This document shows positions 15,995 to 24,652 of a stretch of 64,000 bases of DNA, one piece after another; position 1 is the first letter of the stretch; every line of letters starts with the position of its first letter. The notes below the pieces were generated by a model. The model was given only the letters and a program-made list of their open reading frames with translations. It was not told the origin of the DNA and did not search any database. A program made the position numbers and the translations under genes. The DNA is from Actinocatenispora comari (GTDB lineage Bacteria > Actinomycetota > Actinomycetes > Mycobacteriales > Micromonosporaceae). The stretch lies in assembly GCF_017312725.1 (NCBI RefSeq), contig NZ_BOPO01000148.1:1-64000 (forward strand). The letters are read 5' to 3'.

Positions 15995-18900
15995 ATGACG
16001 ACGGTGGACAGGACGGACGCGCCGACCGGCGGTCCGGTCGAGGGTACGGCCGCCGAGGCGGTCCTGCTGGAGCTGGCCGAGGCACTCAGCCGGTTCCGCC
16101 AGGGCGACTTCAACGTCCGGTTGACCCGCCGCAACGGGCTGGCCGGCGACGTCGCCGACCGGTTCAACGACGTGGTGGCCGTGCATCGCCGGTCGACCCG
16201 GGAGGTCCGCCGGATCTGCCGGGTGGTCGGCCGCGAGGGCCGGCTGGCCGAACGGCTCGACCAGGAGGCGCTGGAGGGCGGCTGGCAGGAGACCGCCGGC
16301 TCGATCAACGAGGTCATCGACGACCTGGTGCGGCCGAACCGCGAGTTCGCCCGGGTGATCGAGGCGGTCGCGGCCGGTGACCTGTCCCAGCGCTCCGAGC
16401 TGACCATCGACGACCGGCCGTTGAAGGGCGAGTTCGCCCGTATCGGGCAGAACGTCAACGCGATGGTCGACCAGCTCTCCACGTTCACCGCCGAGGTGAC
16501 CCGGGTGGCCCGCGAGGTCGGTACCGAGGGGAAGCTGGGCGGTCAGGCCGACGTGCGGGGCGCGTCGGGTACCTGGCGGGACCTGACCGACTCGGTCAAC
16601 CTGATGGCGTCGAACCTGACCAACCAGGTGCGGTCGATCTCCCAGGCGGCCACCGCGATCGCGCAGGGCGACCTGTCCCGCAAGATCACCGTCGGCGCCA
16701 AGGGCGAGGTCGCCGAGCTGGCGGACACGATCAACTCGCTGACCGACACGCTCCGGGTGTTCGCCGAAGAGGTGACCCGGGTGGCCCGCGAGGTCGGTAC
16801 CGAGGGGAAGCTGGGCGGTCAGGCGGACGTGCGGGGCGCCTCCGGTACCTGGCGGGACCTGACCGACAACGTGAACTCGATGGCCGCGAACCTGACCGCG
16901 CAGGTCCGCAACATCGCGTCGGTGTCGACCGCGGTGGCCCGCGGCGACCTGTCGCAGAAGATCACCGTCAACGCGCAGGGCGAGATCCTGGAACTGAAGT
17001 CGACCGTGAACACGATGGTGGATCAGCTGTCGTCGTTCGCCGACGAGGTGACGCGGGTCGCCCGCGAGGTCGGTACGGAAGGGAAGCTGGGTGGTCAGGC
17101 CCGGGTGTCCGGCGTCTCCGGTACCTGGCGGCACCTGACCGACAACGTCAACTCGATGGCCGGCAACCTCACCTCGCAGGTGCGCAACATCGCCCAGGTG
17201 TCCACGGCCGTCGCGAAGGGCGACCTGTCGCAGAAGATCACCGTGGACGCGCAGGGCGAGATCCTGGAACTGAAGAACACGGTGAACACGATGGTCGACC
17301 AGCTGTCGTCGTTCGCCGACGAGGTCACGCGGGTCGCCCGCGAGGTCGGTACCGAGGGGAACCTGGGCGGCCAGGCCGACGTGCACGGCGTCTCCGGTAC
17401 CTGGAAGGACCTGACCGACAACGTCAACTCGATGGCGTCGAACCTGACCTCGCAGGTGCGCAACATCGCGCAGGTGTCGACCGCGGTCGCCGACGGTGAC
17501 CTGTCGCAGAAGATCACCGTCGATGCGCAGGGCGAGATCCTGCAGCTGAAGAACACGGTGAACACGATGGTCGACCAGCTGTCGTCGTTCGCCGACGAGG
17601 TGACGCGAGTGGCCCGCGAGGTCGGTACGGAAGGCAAGCTGGGTGGTCAGGCCCGGGTGTCCGGCGTCTCCGGCACCTGGCGCGACCTGACCGACAACGT
17701 GAACTCGATGGCCGGCAACCTGACGGCCCAGGTCCGCAACATCGCCCAGGTGTCCACGGCCGTCGCCAAGGGTGACCTGTCGCAGAAGATCACGGTCGAT
17801 GCGCAGGGCGAGATCCTGGAACTGAAGAACACGGTGAACACGATGGTCGACCAGCTGTCGTCGTTCGCCGACGAGGTGACCCGGGTGGCCCGCGAGGTCG
17901 GTACGGAAGGGAACCTGGGCGGCCAGGCCCGGGTCGCCGGCGTCTCCGGTACCTGGCAGGACCTGACCAACAACGTCAACTCGATGGCGTCGAACCTGAC
18001 CTCCCAGGTCCGCAACATCGCCTCGGTCACCACCGCGGTCGCCAAGGGCGACCTGTCGCAGAAGATCACCGTGGACGCGCAGGGCGAGATCCTGCAGCTG
18101 AAGAACACGGTGAACACGATGGTGGACCAGCTGTCGTCGTTCGCCGACGAGGTCACCCGGGTGGCCCGCGAGGTCGGTACCGAGGGGAAGCTGGGCGGTC
18201 AGGCGCACGTCAAGGGCGTCTCCGGTACCTGGCAGGACCTGACCGAGAACGTCAACCAGCTGGCGTCCACGCTGACCACCCAGCTGCGCGCGATCGCCGA
18301 GGTGTCCACCGCGGTGACCCGCGGTGACCTGACCCGGACCGTCGCGGTCGCGGCGATGGGCGAGGTCGCGGAGCTGAAGGACAACATCAACCAGATGATC
18401 GTCACGCTCCGCGACACCACCAAGAAGAACGCCGAGCAGGACTGGATGAACTCCAACCTGGCCCGGGTCTCGGCGCTGTTGCAGGGCCAGCGGGACATCG
18501 GCGAGGTCTGCCGGATGATCATGAACGAGGTGACCCCGCTGGTCAACGCGCAGGTCGGCGCGTTCTTCATGTACGACCGGGAAGAGGCCGGGGTGCCCCG
18601 GCTGCGGCTGGTCTCCTCGTACGGCTACGTCTCGCCCGGCACCGAGGTGGTGTTCGCGCCGGGGGAGGGGCTGGTCGGCCAGGCGGTGCTGTCCCGCCGC
18701 ACCATCCGCATCACCGGTACGCCGGAGGGCTACCTCACCGTGCGCTCCGGCCTCGGCACGGCGCCGCCGTCCGACGTGGTGGTGCTGCCGGTGATCTTCG
18801 AGGGCGAGCCGCTCGGCGTCATCGAGTTCGCCTCCTTCGGCACGTTCTCCGGGCTGCACCTGACGTTCCTGGACCGGCTGGTCACCACCATCGCGATCGC

Positions 18901-20419
18901 GCTGAACACGATCCTGGCCAACCGGCGTACCGAGGAGCTGCTGACGCAGTCGCAGCGGCTGGCCCGGGAGATGCAGGACCAGTCGAACGAGCTGCAGCGC
19001 ACCAACCTGGAACTGGAGGAGAAGGCGACCGCACTCGCCGAGCAGAAGCAGAACATCGAGGTCAAGAACCGCGAGATCGAGATGGCGCGGCTCGGCCTGG
19101 AGGAGAAGGCGCAGCAGCTCGCCCGCGCCTCGCAGTACAAGTCGGAGTTCCTGGCGAACATGAGCCACGAGCTGCGTACCCCGCTGAACAGCCTGCTGCT
19201 GCTGGCCCGGATGCTCGCCGACAACCCGGAGCGCAACCTGTCCGACAAGCAGATCGACTTCGCCCGGACGATCCACAGCTCCGGCTCCGAACTGCTGGTG
19301 CTGATCAACGACATCCTCGACCTGTCCAAGGTGGAGGCCGGCCGGATGGACGTACAGCCGGCCGAGGTGCCGGTCGACGAGATCACCGGGTACGTGCGGC
19401 AGGCGTTCCAGCCGCAGGTCAACGAGAAGAAGCTGGAACTGTCCGTCTCCGTCGCGGAAGGCGTGCCGGACCGGCTGATCACCGACGCGCAGCGGCTGCA
19501 GCAGATCCTGCGCAACCTGTTCTCCAACGCGGTGAAGTTCACCGAGCCGGGCGGCAAGGTGTCGCTGCGGGTCGAGCCGACGCCGGCCGACACCCGGTTC
19601 GGCGTCCCCTCGCTCGACGACGCCGAGCAGACCGTGTCGTTCGCGGTGTCCGACACCGGCATCGGCATCCCGGAGGACAAGCTGCAGCTCATCTTCGACG
19701 CGTTCCAGCAGGCCGACGGCACCACCAGCCGCAAGTACGGCGGGACCGGGCTCGGCCTGTCGATCAGCCGGGAGGCGGCGAAGCTGCTCGGCGGCATGAT
19801 CACGGTGCGCAGCGAACCGGGCGAGGGCAGCACGTTCACCCTGACCATCCCGGCGGTACTGCCGGCCGAGACCGCCGCGGCGCTGTCGTCCCGGCCGTCC
19901 GAGCCGTGGAAGCCGGTGTCGGTGCAGGAGGCGGCGAAGGCGCTGGTACCGATCGTGGCACCGCCGGCGGAGCGGCCTGCCGAGAGCGAGGCCGCCGGTA
20001 CCGAGACCGAGCGGGGCGCGGCGCCGGACCTGTCCGGCATCCGGGTGCTGATCGTCGACGACGACATCCGCAACGTGTACGCGCTGTCCAGCGCGCTGGA
20101 GATGCACGGCATGACGGTGCTGTACGCCGACAACGGCAGCGACGGGATCCAGAAGCTCGCCGACGAGGCGCCGGTCGACATCGTCCTGATGGACGCGATG
20201 ATGCCGGAGATGGACGGGTACGAGACGACGCAGCTGATCCGGCAGAAGCCCGAGTTCGCCGACCTGCCGATCGTGTTCCTGACCGCGAAGGCGATGCCCG
20301 GCGACCGGGACAAGAGTCTGGAGGCCGGTGCCTCGGACTACATCGCCAAGCCGGTCGACCTGGACGAGCTGCTGGACCTGATGGCGTCCTGGCTGCCCAA
20401 CCGGGACACCGCGGAATGA
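15995..20419 (+). CDS. Multi-HAMP hybrid histidine kinase
   Basis: A 1474-residue cytoplasmic hybrid kinase. Nine canonical HAMP second-helix motifs (GDF/GDLSQKI-type) occupy about residues 25-810. Seven nearly identical 92-residue units with the signature VAREVGTEG separate them. A GAF domain (~830-980) and coiled coil (~985-1045) follow. Then come HisKA with H1058 in [11 protein letters not shown], HATPase_c ([30 protein letters not shown]) and a receiver domain with D1400 in [13 protein letters not shown]. No transmembrane segment is seen, so it senses an internal cue. Architecture resembles fungal group III kinases and actinobacterial multi-HAMP kinases. The downstream response regulator is the likely partner. 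Confidence 0.95.
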   Translation: MTTVDRTDAPTGGPVEGTAAEAVLLELAEALSRFRQGDFNVRLTRRNGLAGDVADRFNDVVAVHRRSTREVRRICRVVGREGRLAERLDQEALEGGWQETAGSINEVIDDLVRPNREFARVIEAVAAGDLSQRSELTIDDRPLKGEFARIGQNVNAMVDQLSTFTAEVTRVAREVGTEGKLGGQADVRGASGTWRDLTDSVNLMASNLTNQVRSISQAATAIAQGDLSRKITVGAKGEVAELADTINSLTDTLRVFAEEVTRVAREVGTEGKLGGQADVRGASGTWRDLTDNVNSMAANLTAQVRNIASVSTAVARGDLSQKITVNAQGEILELKSTVNTMVDQLSSFADEVTRVAREVGTEGKLGGQARVSGVSGTWRHLTDNVNSMAGNLTSQVRNIAQVSTAVAKGDLSQKITVDAQGEILELKNTVNTMVDQLSSFADEVTRVAREVGTEGNLGGQADVHGVSGTWKDLTDNVNSMASNLTSQVRNIAQVSTAVADGDLSQKITVDAQGEILQLKNTVNTMVDQLSSFADEVTRVAREVGTEGKLGGQARVSGVSGTWRDLTDNVNSMAGNLTAQVRNIAQVSTAVAKGDLSQKITVDAQGEILELKNTVNTMVDQLSSFADEVTRVAREVGTEGNLGGQARVAGVSGTWQDLTNNVNSMASNLTSQVRNIASVTTAVAKGDLSQKITVDAQGEILQLKNTVNTMVDQLSSFADEVTRVAREVGTEGKLGGQAHVKGVSGTWQDLTENVNQLASTLTTQLRAIAEVSTAVTRGDLTRTVAVAAMGEVAELKDNINQMIVTLRDTTKKNAEQDWMNSNLARVSALLQGQRDIGEVCRMIMNEVTPLVNAQVGAFFMYDREEAGVPRLRLVSSYGYVSPGTEVVFAPGEGLVGQAVLSRRTIRITGTPEGYLTVRSGLGTAPPSDVVVLPVIFEGEPLGVIEFASFGTFSGLHLTFLDRLVTTIAIALNTILANRRTEELLTQSQRLAREMQDQSNELQRTNLELEEKATALAEQKQNIEVKNREIEMARLGLEEKAQQLARASQYKSEFLANMSHELRTPLNSLLLLARMLADNPERNLSDKQIDFARTIHSSGSELLVLINDILDLSKVEAGRMDVQPAEVPVDEITGYVRQAFQPQVNEKKLELSVSVAEGVPDRLITDAQRLQQILRNLFSNAVKFTEPGGKVSLRVEPTPADTRFGVPSLDDAEQTVSFAVSDTGIGIPEDKLQLIFDAFQQADGTTSRKYGGTGLGLSISREAAKLLGGMITVRSEPGEGSTFTLTIPAVLPAETAAALSSRPSEPWKPVSVQEAAKALVPIVAPPAERPAESEAAGTETERGAAPDLSGIRVLIVDDDIRNVYALSSALEMHGMTVLYADNGSDGIQKLADEAPVDIVLMDAMMPEMDGYETTQLIRQKPEFADLPIVFLTAKAMPGDRDKSLEAGASDYIAKPVDLDELLDLMASWLPNRDTAE
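16496..18427 (+). repeat. Seven 276-bp direct repeats encoding HAMP units
   Basis: Copies begin near 16496, 16772, 17048, 17324, 17600, 17876 and 18152, each marked by GAGGTCGGTAC. Identity between neighbouring copies is high at the DNA level, making slippage or unequal recombination likely. Confidence 0.9.
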
Positions 20420-20516
20420 CCCACCGGTCCGTTGGCGCCGCCGACGGGGAGGGCCAGAATGGTCACGGGGGAGACCGGCTCGGATCGGCCGTGCGATGGG
20501 GAAGGGAAACGCATAC

Positions 20517-21077
20517 ATGACAGCACCGCGACGCGCCCGGGTACTGATGGTCGACGACCGGCGGGAGAACCTGGTCGCGCTGGAGGCCATCCTGCAGGGG
20601 ATGCCGGTCGATCCGATCGCCGTGGGCAGCGGCGAGGAGGCGCTGAAGCGCCTGCTCAGCGAGGACTTCGCGGTGATCCTGCTGGACGCGCAGATGCCCG
20701 GGATGGACGGCTTCGAGACGGCCGGGCACATCAAGCAGCGGGAGCGCACCCGACACGTACCGATCATCTTCCTGACCGCGGTCGACCGGGACGCGCACCT
20801 CGCGTTCCGCGGCTACGCGGCCGGCGCGGTCGACTACATCACCAAGCCGTTCGACCCGTGGGTGTTGCGTGCCAAGGTTTCCGTCTTCGTCGAGCTGTGG
20901 CTGAAGAACCAGCAGCTGGCCGAGCAGACCGCGACCGCGAAGGCACGCGAGGCCGAGCAGCGTTCCCTGGTGTCCATCATGGACAGAGCGGCGGACGTGC
21001 TGCGCGGTAACGACGGCTCGGCCGCGTCCGAGGCGCTCGCCATCCTCGGCGAGGCCGACGAGGTCCTCGACCGCTGA
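20517..21077 (+). CDS. Response regulator, receiver domain with C-terminal helical extension
   Basis: A 186-residue protein. The receiver domain (residues ~5-125) has the acidic pair in LMVDDRREN, the phosphoacceptor Asp in ILLDAQMPGMDGF, Thr in FLTAV and Lys in ITKPFD. The last 60 residues form a charged helix/coiled-coil tail and there is no DNA-binding domain. It probably signals by protein interaction, for example with the hybrid kinase 98 bp upstream or with a PP2C phosphatase. The start at ATG 20517 is preferred because GGGAAGGGAA lies 8-10 nt upstream; ATG 20496 has no SD. Confidence 0.92.
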   Translation: MTAPRRARVLMVDDRRENLVALEAILQGMPVDPIAVGSGEEALKRLLSEDFAVILLDAQMPGMDGFETAGHIKQRERTRHVPIIFLTAVDRDAHLAFRGYAAGAVDYITKPFDPWVLRAKVSVFVELWLKNQQLAEQTATAKAREAEQRSLVSIMDRAADVLRGNDGSAASEALAILGEADEVLDR

Positions 21078-21090
21078 CTCTTAGGGGTAG

Positions 21091-21113
21091 GGATCCGGGG
21101 CACGCCCGGATCC
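21091..21113 (+). terminator. Hairpin terminator after response regulator
   Basis: GGATCCGGG and CCCGGATCC form a perfect 9-bp stem around a 5-nt loop, 14 bp after the stop codon. Confidence 0.6.
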
Positions 21114-21172
21114 GCGCGGCCACGCCGACCCGTAGCTTGAGGACGACTTCGCAGGAGTACGGGAGGCGTCTG

Positions 21173-21967
21173 GTGCGGGTACGAAGCGGGTTGGCGGTGG
21201 CCGCGTTGCTGGCTGCGGGCGTCGCCCTGACCGGGTGCGACATGAACGTCGGCCTGTCCGGCGACAGTACGCACAGCGCCCGGTCGTTCGACCTGACCGG
21301 CGACGCGTTGACGGTCGTGGTCGACAACGACGTGACGCTCGTGCCGGGCAGGGCCGGCACGGTGAAGGTGCAGCGGTGGCTCACCGGCAAGGCGCGGGAC
21401 CGGGCCACCTGGCGGCTGCACGGCGACGAGCTGCGGGTGACCGCACCGTGCGTCGGGGTCACCCTGAACTGCGGGGCGAACTACCAGGTGGCGGTGCCGC
21501 CGGGGGTCAAGGTGTCGCTGTCCACCGGGTACGGCGACGTCATCGCGAACGGGCTGAGCAACGACCTGAACGTGGTGGCCGCGCACGGTGACCTGTCGTT
21601 GGTGAAGCTGTCCGGGCAGATCCGGGCGTCCACCGACTACGGCAACGTGACGGCGCGCCAGCTGGGATCGGACGACGTGCTGGCCGAAAGCGACAGCGGT
21701 GACATCTCGCTCGACTTCACCGGCGCACCGGAGCGGGTGACCGCCCGCTCGTCGTACGGCAACATCCTGCTCACGGTGCCCGAGTCGGCCTACCACGTGA
21801 CGACCCAGACGAAGTACGGCGACGTCAACTCGCAGTTGACCGACACCAGCGGGGCGAAACGGACCCTCGTCGCCGCCACCGACAACGGCGACGTGACCAT
21901 CAGTACCGGCGGCTCACCCGGCGATTCGTCCGCAGACCCGGCGGCCGGCGACGGGCCGGGGGAATGA
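21173..21967 (+). CDS. Secreted lipoprotein with DUF4097-like beta-repeat domain
   Basis: A 264-residue predicted lipoprotein. A short basic start and hydrophobic core end in a lipobox, ALTGC, so it is anchored to the outer face of the membrane. The mature part repeats short beta strands with YG(D/N)V motifs (TGYGDVIANG, TDYGNVTARQ, SSYGNILLTV, TKYGDVNSQL, TDNGDVTIST). This is the right-handed beta-solenoid pattern of DUF4097/adhesin-like proteins. The start is GTG 21173, with GGGAGG 6 nt upstream; an in-frame TTG at 21137 is poorer. Function unknown. The TAGCTT before it could be its -10 box. Confidence 0.87.
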   Translation: MRVRSGLAVAALLAAGVALTGCDMNVGLSGDSTHSARSFDLTGDALTVVVDNDVTLVPGRAGTVKVQRWLTGKARDRATWRLHGDELRVTAPCVGVTLNCGANYQVAVPPGVKVSLSTGYGDVIANGLSNDLNVVAAHGDLSLVKLSGQIRASTDYGNVTARQLGSDDVLAESDSGDISLDFTGAPERVTARSSYGNILLTVPESAYHVTTQTKYGDVNSQLTDTSGAKRTLVAATDNGDVTISTGGSPGDSSADPAAGDGPGE

Positions 21968-22014
21968 CCGCCCACCACATCGCGGCGTCGGCCAGCGCCC
22001 ACCTCGGCACACGC

Positions 22015-22020
22015 TAAGGT
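22015..22020 (+). promoter_or_regulatory. -10 box of leaderless PAP2 gene
   Basis: TAAGGT, then 7 bases, then ATG at 22028. No SD is present. Confidence 0.5.
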
Positions 22021-22027
22021 TCATCCG

Positions 22028-22786
22028 ATGAGCGCTGGACGGGTACGGGTGCCGGTGCGCACCCCGGACGCCGAGTTCGCCGCGCGCACCTACGGGCCCT
22101 CCGCGGCGCTCGGTGCGCGACTGATCTGCGCCGGCGTCGGGCTCGGCATCGTGTTGCTGGTGCTCGGGCTGTTCGTCAAGACCGGCCCGATGACCAGCGC
22201 CGGCACCGACACCGACTGGCTCGTCTCGTCGCTGCGCAACGGGTTGTTCACCCCGATCGCGAAGGCGTTCACGCTGGTCGCGACGCCGGAACTGTGGGCG
22301 GTGCTCGGCTTCGTGATCCCGATCGTGCTGCTGCTCGCCCGCCGCCGCGGGCAGGCGCTGCGGGTGTTCGGGGTGCTGATCGGCAGCACCGGCGTCACCT
22401 ACGTGGCGAAGGCGCTGATCGACGAGCACCGCCCGACGAAGAAGCTCTGGCTGGAGACGGCCAGCAGCGGCAGCTTCCCCAGCGGCCACTCCGCCGCGGC
22501 CTGGGCGATCATGGTCACCGCGGTCATCCTGGTACCGCCGGCGGCGAAGCGCGGCGTCGCGATCGGCGGCGCGATCTTCGCCGTCTGCGTGATGGGTTCC
22601 CGGGTCTACCTCGGCGTGCACTACCCGGGGGACACCGTCGGTGGCGCGCTGGCGGCCGCCACCGCGGTCGTCTTCCTCGCCGGCCTGTCCCGGATGCCTC
22701 CGCTGCGTCGCTGGCTGCCGGCGCTCGACCGGTCCGGCCGGGACGACCAGCCGCCGTACCCGGCCCGGGTCGGCACCCGCCGCTGA
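22028..22786 (+). CDS. PAP2-family membrane phosphatase
   Basis: A 252-residue multi-pass protein with the three PAP2 signature motifs in order: KALIDEHRP, SFPSGHSA and SRVYLGVHYPGD. The catalytic histidines sit in the second and third motifs. About six hydrophobic segments place the active site at the membrane surface. Members dephosphorylate phosphatidic acid, undecaprenyl pyrophosphate or related lipids; the substrate cannot be told from sequence. Transcription is probably leaderless. It ends in a tandem-repeat array facing the convergent kinase gene. Confidence 0.92.
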   Translation: MSAGRVRVPVRTPDAEFAARTYGPSAALGARLICAGVGLGIVLLVLGLFVKTGPMTSAGTDTDWLVSSLRNGLFTPIAKAFTLVATPELWAVLGFVIPIVLLLARRRGQALRVFGVLIGSTGVTYVAKALIDEHRPTKKLWLETASSGSFPSGHSAAAWAIMVTAVILVPPAAKRGVAIGGAIFAVCVMGSRVYLGVHYPGDTVGGALAAATAVVFLAGLSRMPPLRRWLPALDRSGRDDQPPYPARVGTRR

Positions 22787-22910
22787 TCACCCCAGCCGGC
22801 ACGCCCCGCTCGTCACTCCAGCCGGCAGGACCCGCTCGTCACCCCGGCCGGCAGGACCCGCTCGTCACCCCGGCTCGCAGGGCCCGCTCGTCAGACCAGC
22901 CGGCAGGCAG
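22785..22910. repeat. 26-bp tandem repeat at a convergent gene junction
   Basis: About five units of 26 bp (starting near 22785, 22811, 22837, 22863 and 22889) with consensus core CACCCCGGCCGGCAGGACCC. It begins in the PAP2 stop codon and ends at the stop codon of the convergent kinase. Confidence 0.85.
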
Positions 22911-24501
22911 TGCCGTCGAGGGCGAACCCGCGGCCCGGCCCGTCGTCGTCGGTGACGGCCGCGGTGAAGCCGATGCTGACACCCTGGCTGGTCAGGTCGT
23001 CGTTCCAGCCGGCGGACCGCACCGTGACGGTCGTACCGTCCTGGTCGAACCGGCCGTTCCACCCGCCGGTGACCCGCTGGCCGGACGGCAGCCGGAACGT
23101 CAGCGTCCAGCCGTGCCGGCTCCGGTCGCTGCGCACCAGCACGGACGCGGTGTACCCGTCCTCCTGCCGGCTCCGGTAGGACCAGTCCACCGTGCAGTCG
23201 CCGGCGACAGCGGCCTCGGCGGACGCCGACCGGTGCGCCGAGCCGGACGGGCGCGGCGACGCGGTGCTGGCAGTGGCGCTGGGGCGCGTCGACCGCGACG
23301 GGCTGGCGCTGACCGAACCGGTACCGCTGTGCGCGCTCGGCGCGGTGGCCGCGCCGGTGCTGGCGGCGGTGACGGGCCGGGCGACGTCCGGTGCCGCCCG
23401 GCCGGTGTGCTGGTCCCGCGGCCAGACCGCCACCGACGCACCCACCGCGACGGCCAGCACCAGCACCACCGCAGCCACCAGCGCCACCCGCCGGCCCAGC
23501 GGGCCGATCCGGCGGTGCTCCCGGAACGGCCCGGGCTCGGCGTCCCCCGCCGGTACCGCCGACGCCACGACGGTGCTCCCGTCGGGCGAAGCGACGGCGA
23601 CGGTGCTCCCGTCGGCCGAAGCGACGGCGACGGCGCTCCCGTCGGGCGAAGCGACGGTCTCGGCGGGTGGTTCGGCGGATTGCCGGTCGGCGGCGGCCAG
23701 CGCGGTGAACTCGGCCGCGAGCTCCGCCGCCGTCGGCCGGTCCTTGGCCCGTTTCGCCAGGCAGCGTCGGCGCAGCCGGTCCACCTCGGTCGGCAGCCCG
23801 TCGATCGGCGGCAACGCCGCCGGCGGCCCGTACCAGTGCGCCTCGGTGGCGTCGGTGGTGGTGTCGCCGCCGAACGGGGTCTCCCCGGTCAGCAGCACGT
23901 GCAGCAACACACCCAGCGAGTACACGTCGGACGCCGGTTCGACCGGCAGCCCCGCCAGCCGCTCCGGTGACAGGTACGCGGGCGTGCCCAGGATGCTGTT
24001 CTCCCCGGGCGGGGCGTCCCGGTCGCCGATCGCCGCCGAGATGCCGAAGTCGACCACCTTCGCGCCGGTCTCGCCGAGCAGCACGTTCGCGGCGGTGACG
24101 TCACGGTGCACGATGCCCTGCGCGTGCGCGGCCGCCAGCGCGTCGGCCACCTGCGCGGCCACCGTCACCGCCGCCGGCCAGGGCAGCGGGCCGTCGTCCA
24201 GCCGGTCGGCGAGCGACCGGCCCGGCACGTACTCCATCACCACGAACGGCAGCACCGTGCCGTCCGGGCCGGTCGACTCGGCGCAGTCGAACACGTTGAC
24301 GATGTGCGGGTGGGTCAGCCGGGCGACGGCTCGCGCCTCGTCCCGGATCCGGGCGGTGTCCGGCGCGGTGCCGGTCAGCAGCTTGATCGCGACCTGCCGC
24401 TCCAGCACCCGGTCGTACGCCTGCCACACCACGGACATGCCGCCGGCGCCGAGCCTCCGGCGCAACCGGTACCGACCGTTCAGTACCGTGTCCGCCCGCA
24501 C
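22891..24501 (-). CDS. Transmembrane Ser/Thr protein kinase with extracellular CBM2-like domain
   Basis: A 536-residue PknB-type kinase. The kinase domain fills residues ~8-265: GAGGMSVVW loop, ATP-binding Lys in VAIKLL, catalytic loop HRDVTAAN, and VDFGIS. The usual catalytic-loop Lys (HRDxK) is Thr here. A juxtamembrane stretch carries three ~10-residue repeats (ASPDGSTVAV). One transmembrane helix (~335-355) leads to a Ser/Thr-rich linker. The final ~100 residues look like a family 2 carbohydrate-binding module, with spaced Cys in GDCTVDW and GTACRLV, and Trp residues in GWTLTF, GGWNG and AGWNDDL. Start GTG 24501 has AGGTG 6 nt upstream; GTG 24510 is an alternative. Confidence 0.92.
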   Translation of the reverse strand: MRADTVLNGRYRLRRRLGAGGMSVVWQAYDRVLERQVAIKLLTGTAPDTARIRDEARAVARLTHPHIVNVFDCAESTGPDGTVLPFVVMEYVPGRSLADRLDDGPLPWPAAVTVAAQVADALAAAHAQGIVHRDVTAANVLLGETGAKVVDFGISAAIGDRDAPPGENSILGTPAYLSPERLAGLPVEPASDVYSLGVLLHVLLTGETPFGGDTTTDATEAHWYGPPAALPPIDGLPTEVDRLRRRCLAKRAKDRPTAAELAAEFTALAAADRQSAEPPAETVASPDGSAVAVASADGSTVAVASPDGSTVVASAVPAGDAEPGPFREHRRIGPLGRRVALVAAVVLVLAVAVGASVAVWPRDQHTGRAAPDVARPVTAASTGAATAPSAHSGTGSVSASPSRSTRPSATASTASPRPSGSAHRSASAEAAVAGDCTVDWSYRSRQEDGYTASVLVRSDRSRHGWTLTFRLPSGQRVTGGWNGRFDQDGTTVTVRSAGWNDDLTSQGVSIGFTAAVTDDDGPGRGFALDGTACRLV

Positions 24502-24652
24502 GCTGTACACCTGCCAGAGTCTGCCGGAAGCGGGCCCGCTGCCCGGTTCCCCCGACCCCCGAACCGGGAGTGTGTCGGATCACACCCAGGTGCGTGTCCA
24601 GGCGTGTCTCCGGGCACCGGGCGGCGTGCGGGAGCCGGAAACGCGCCCCGGC

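Noticed and set aside
13504-16488. Extended N-terminus (about 290 extra residues) for the ATPase-GAF-PP2C phosphatase
   Set aside because: The extra part overlaps the divergent kinase gene on the other strand and lacks coding character; GTG 15612 has a strong SD and gives a normal ATPase start.
16496-18427. CRISPR-like array
   Set aside because: Repeats are 276 bp, contiguous and coding (HAMP units); there are no spacers and no cas genes.
15914-20767. 1617-codon open frame antisense to the multi-HAMP kinase
   Set aside because: Repeats in it simply mirror the HAMP repeats; no family motif and no promoter.
22785-22910. CRISPR-like array of 26-bp units
   Set aside because: Units are directly adjacent with no unique spacers; it is a simple tandem repeat.
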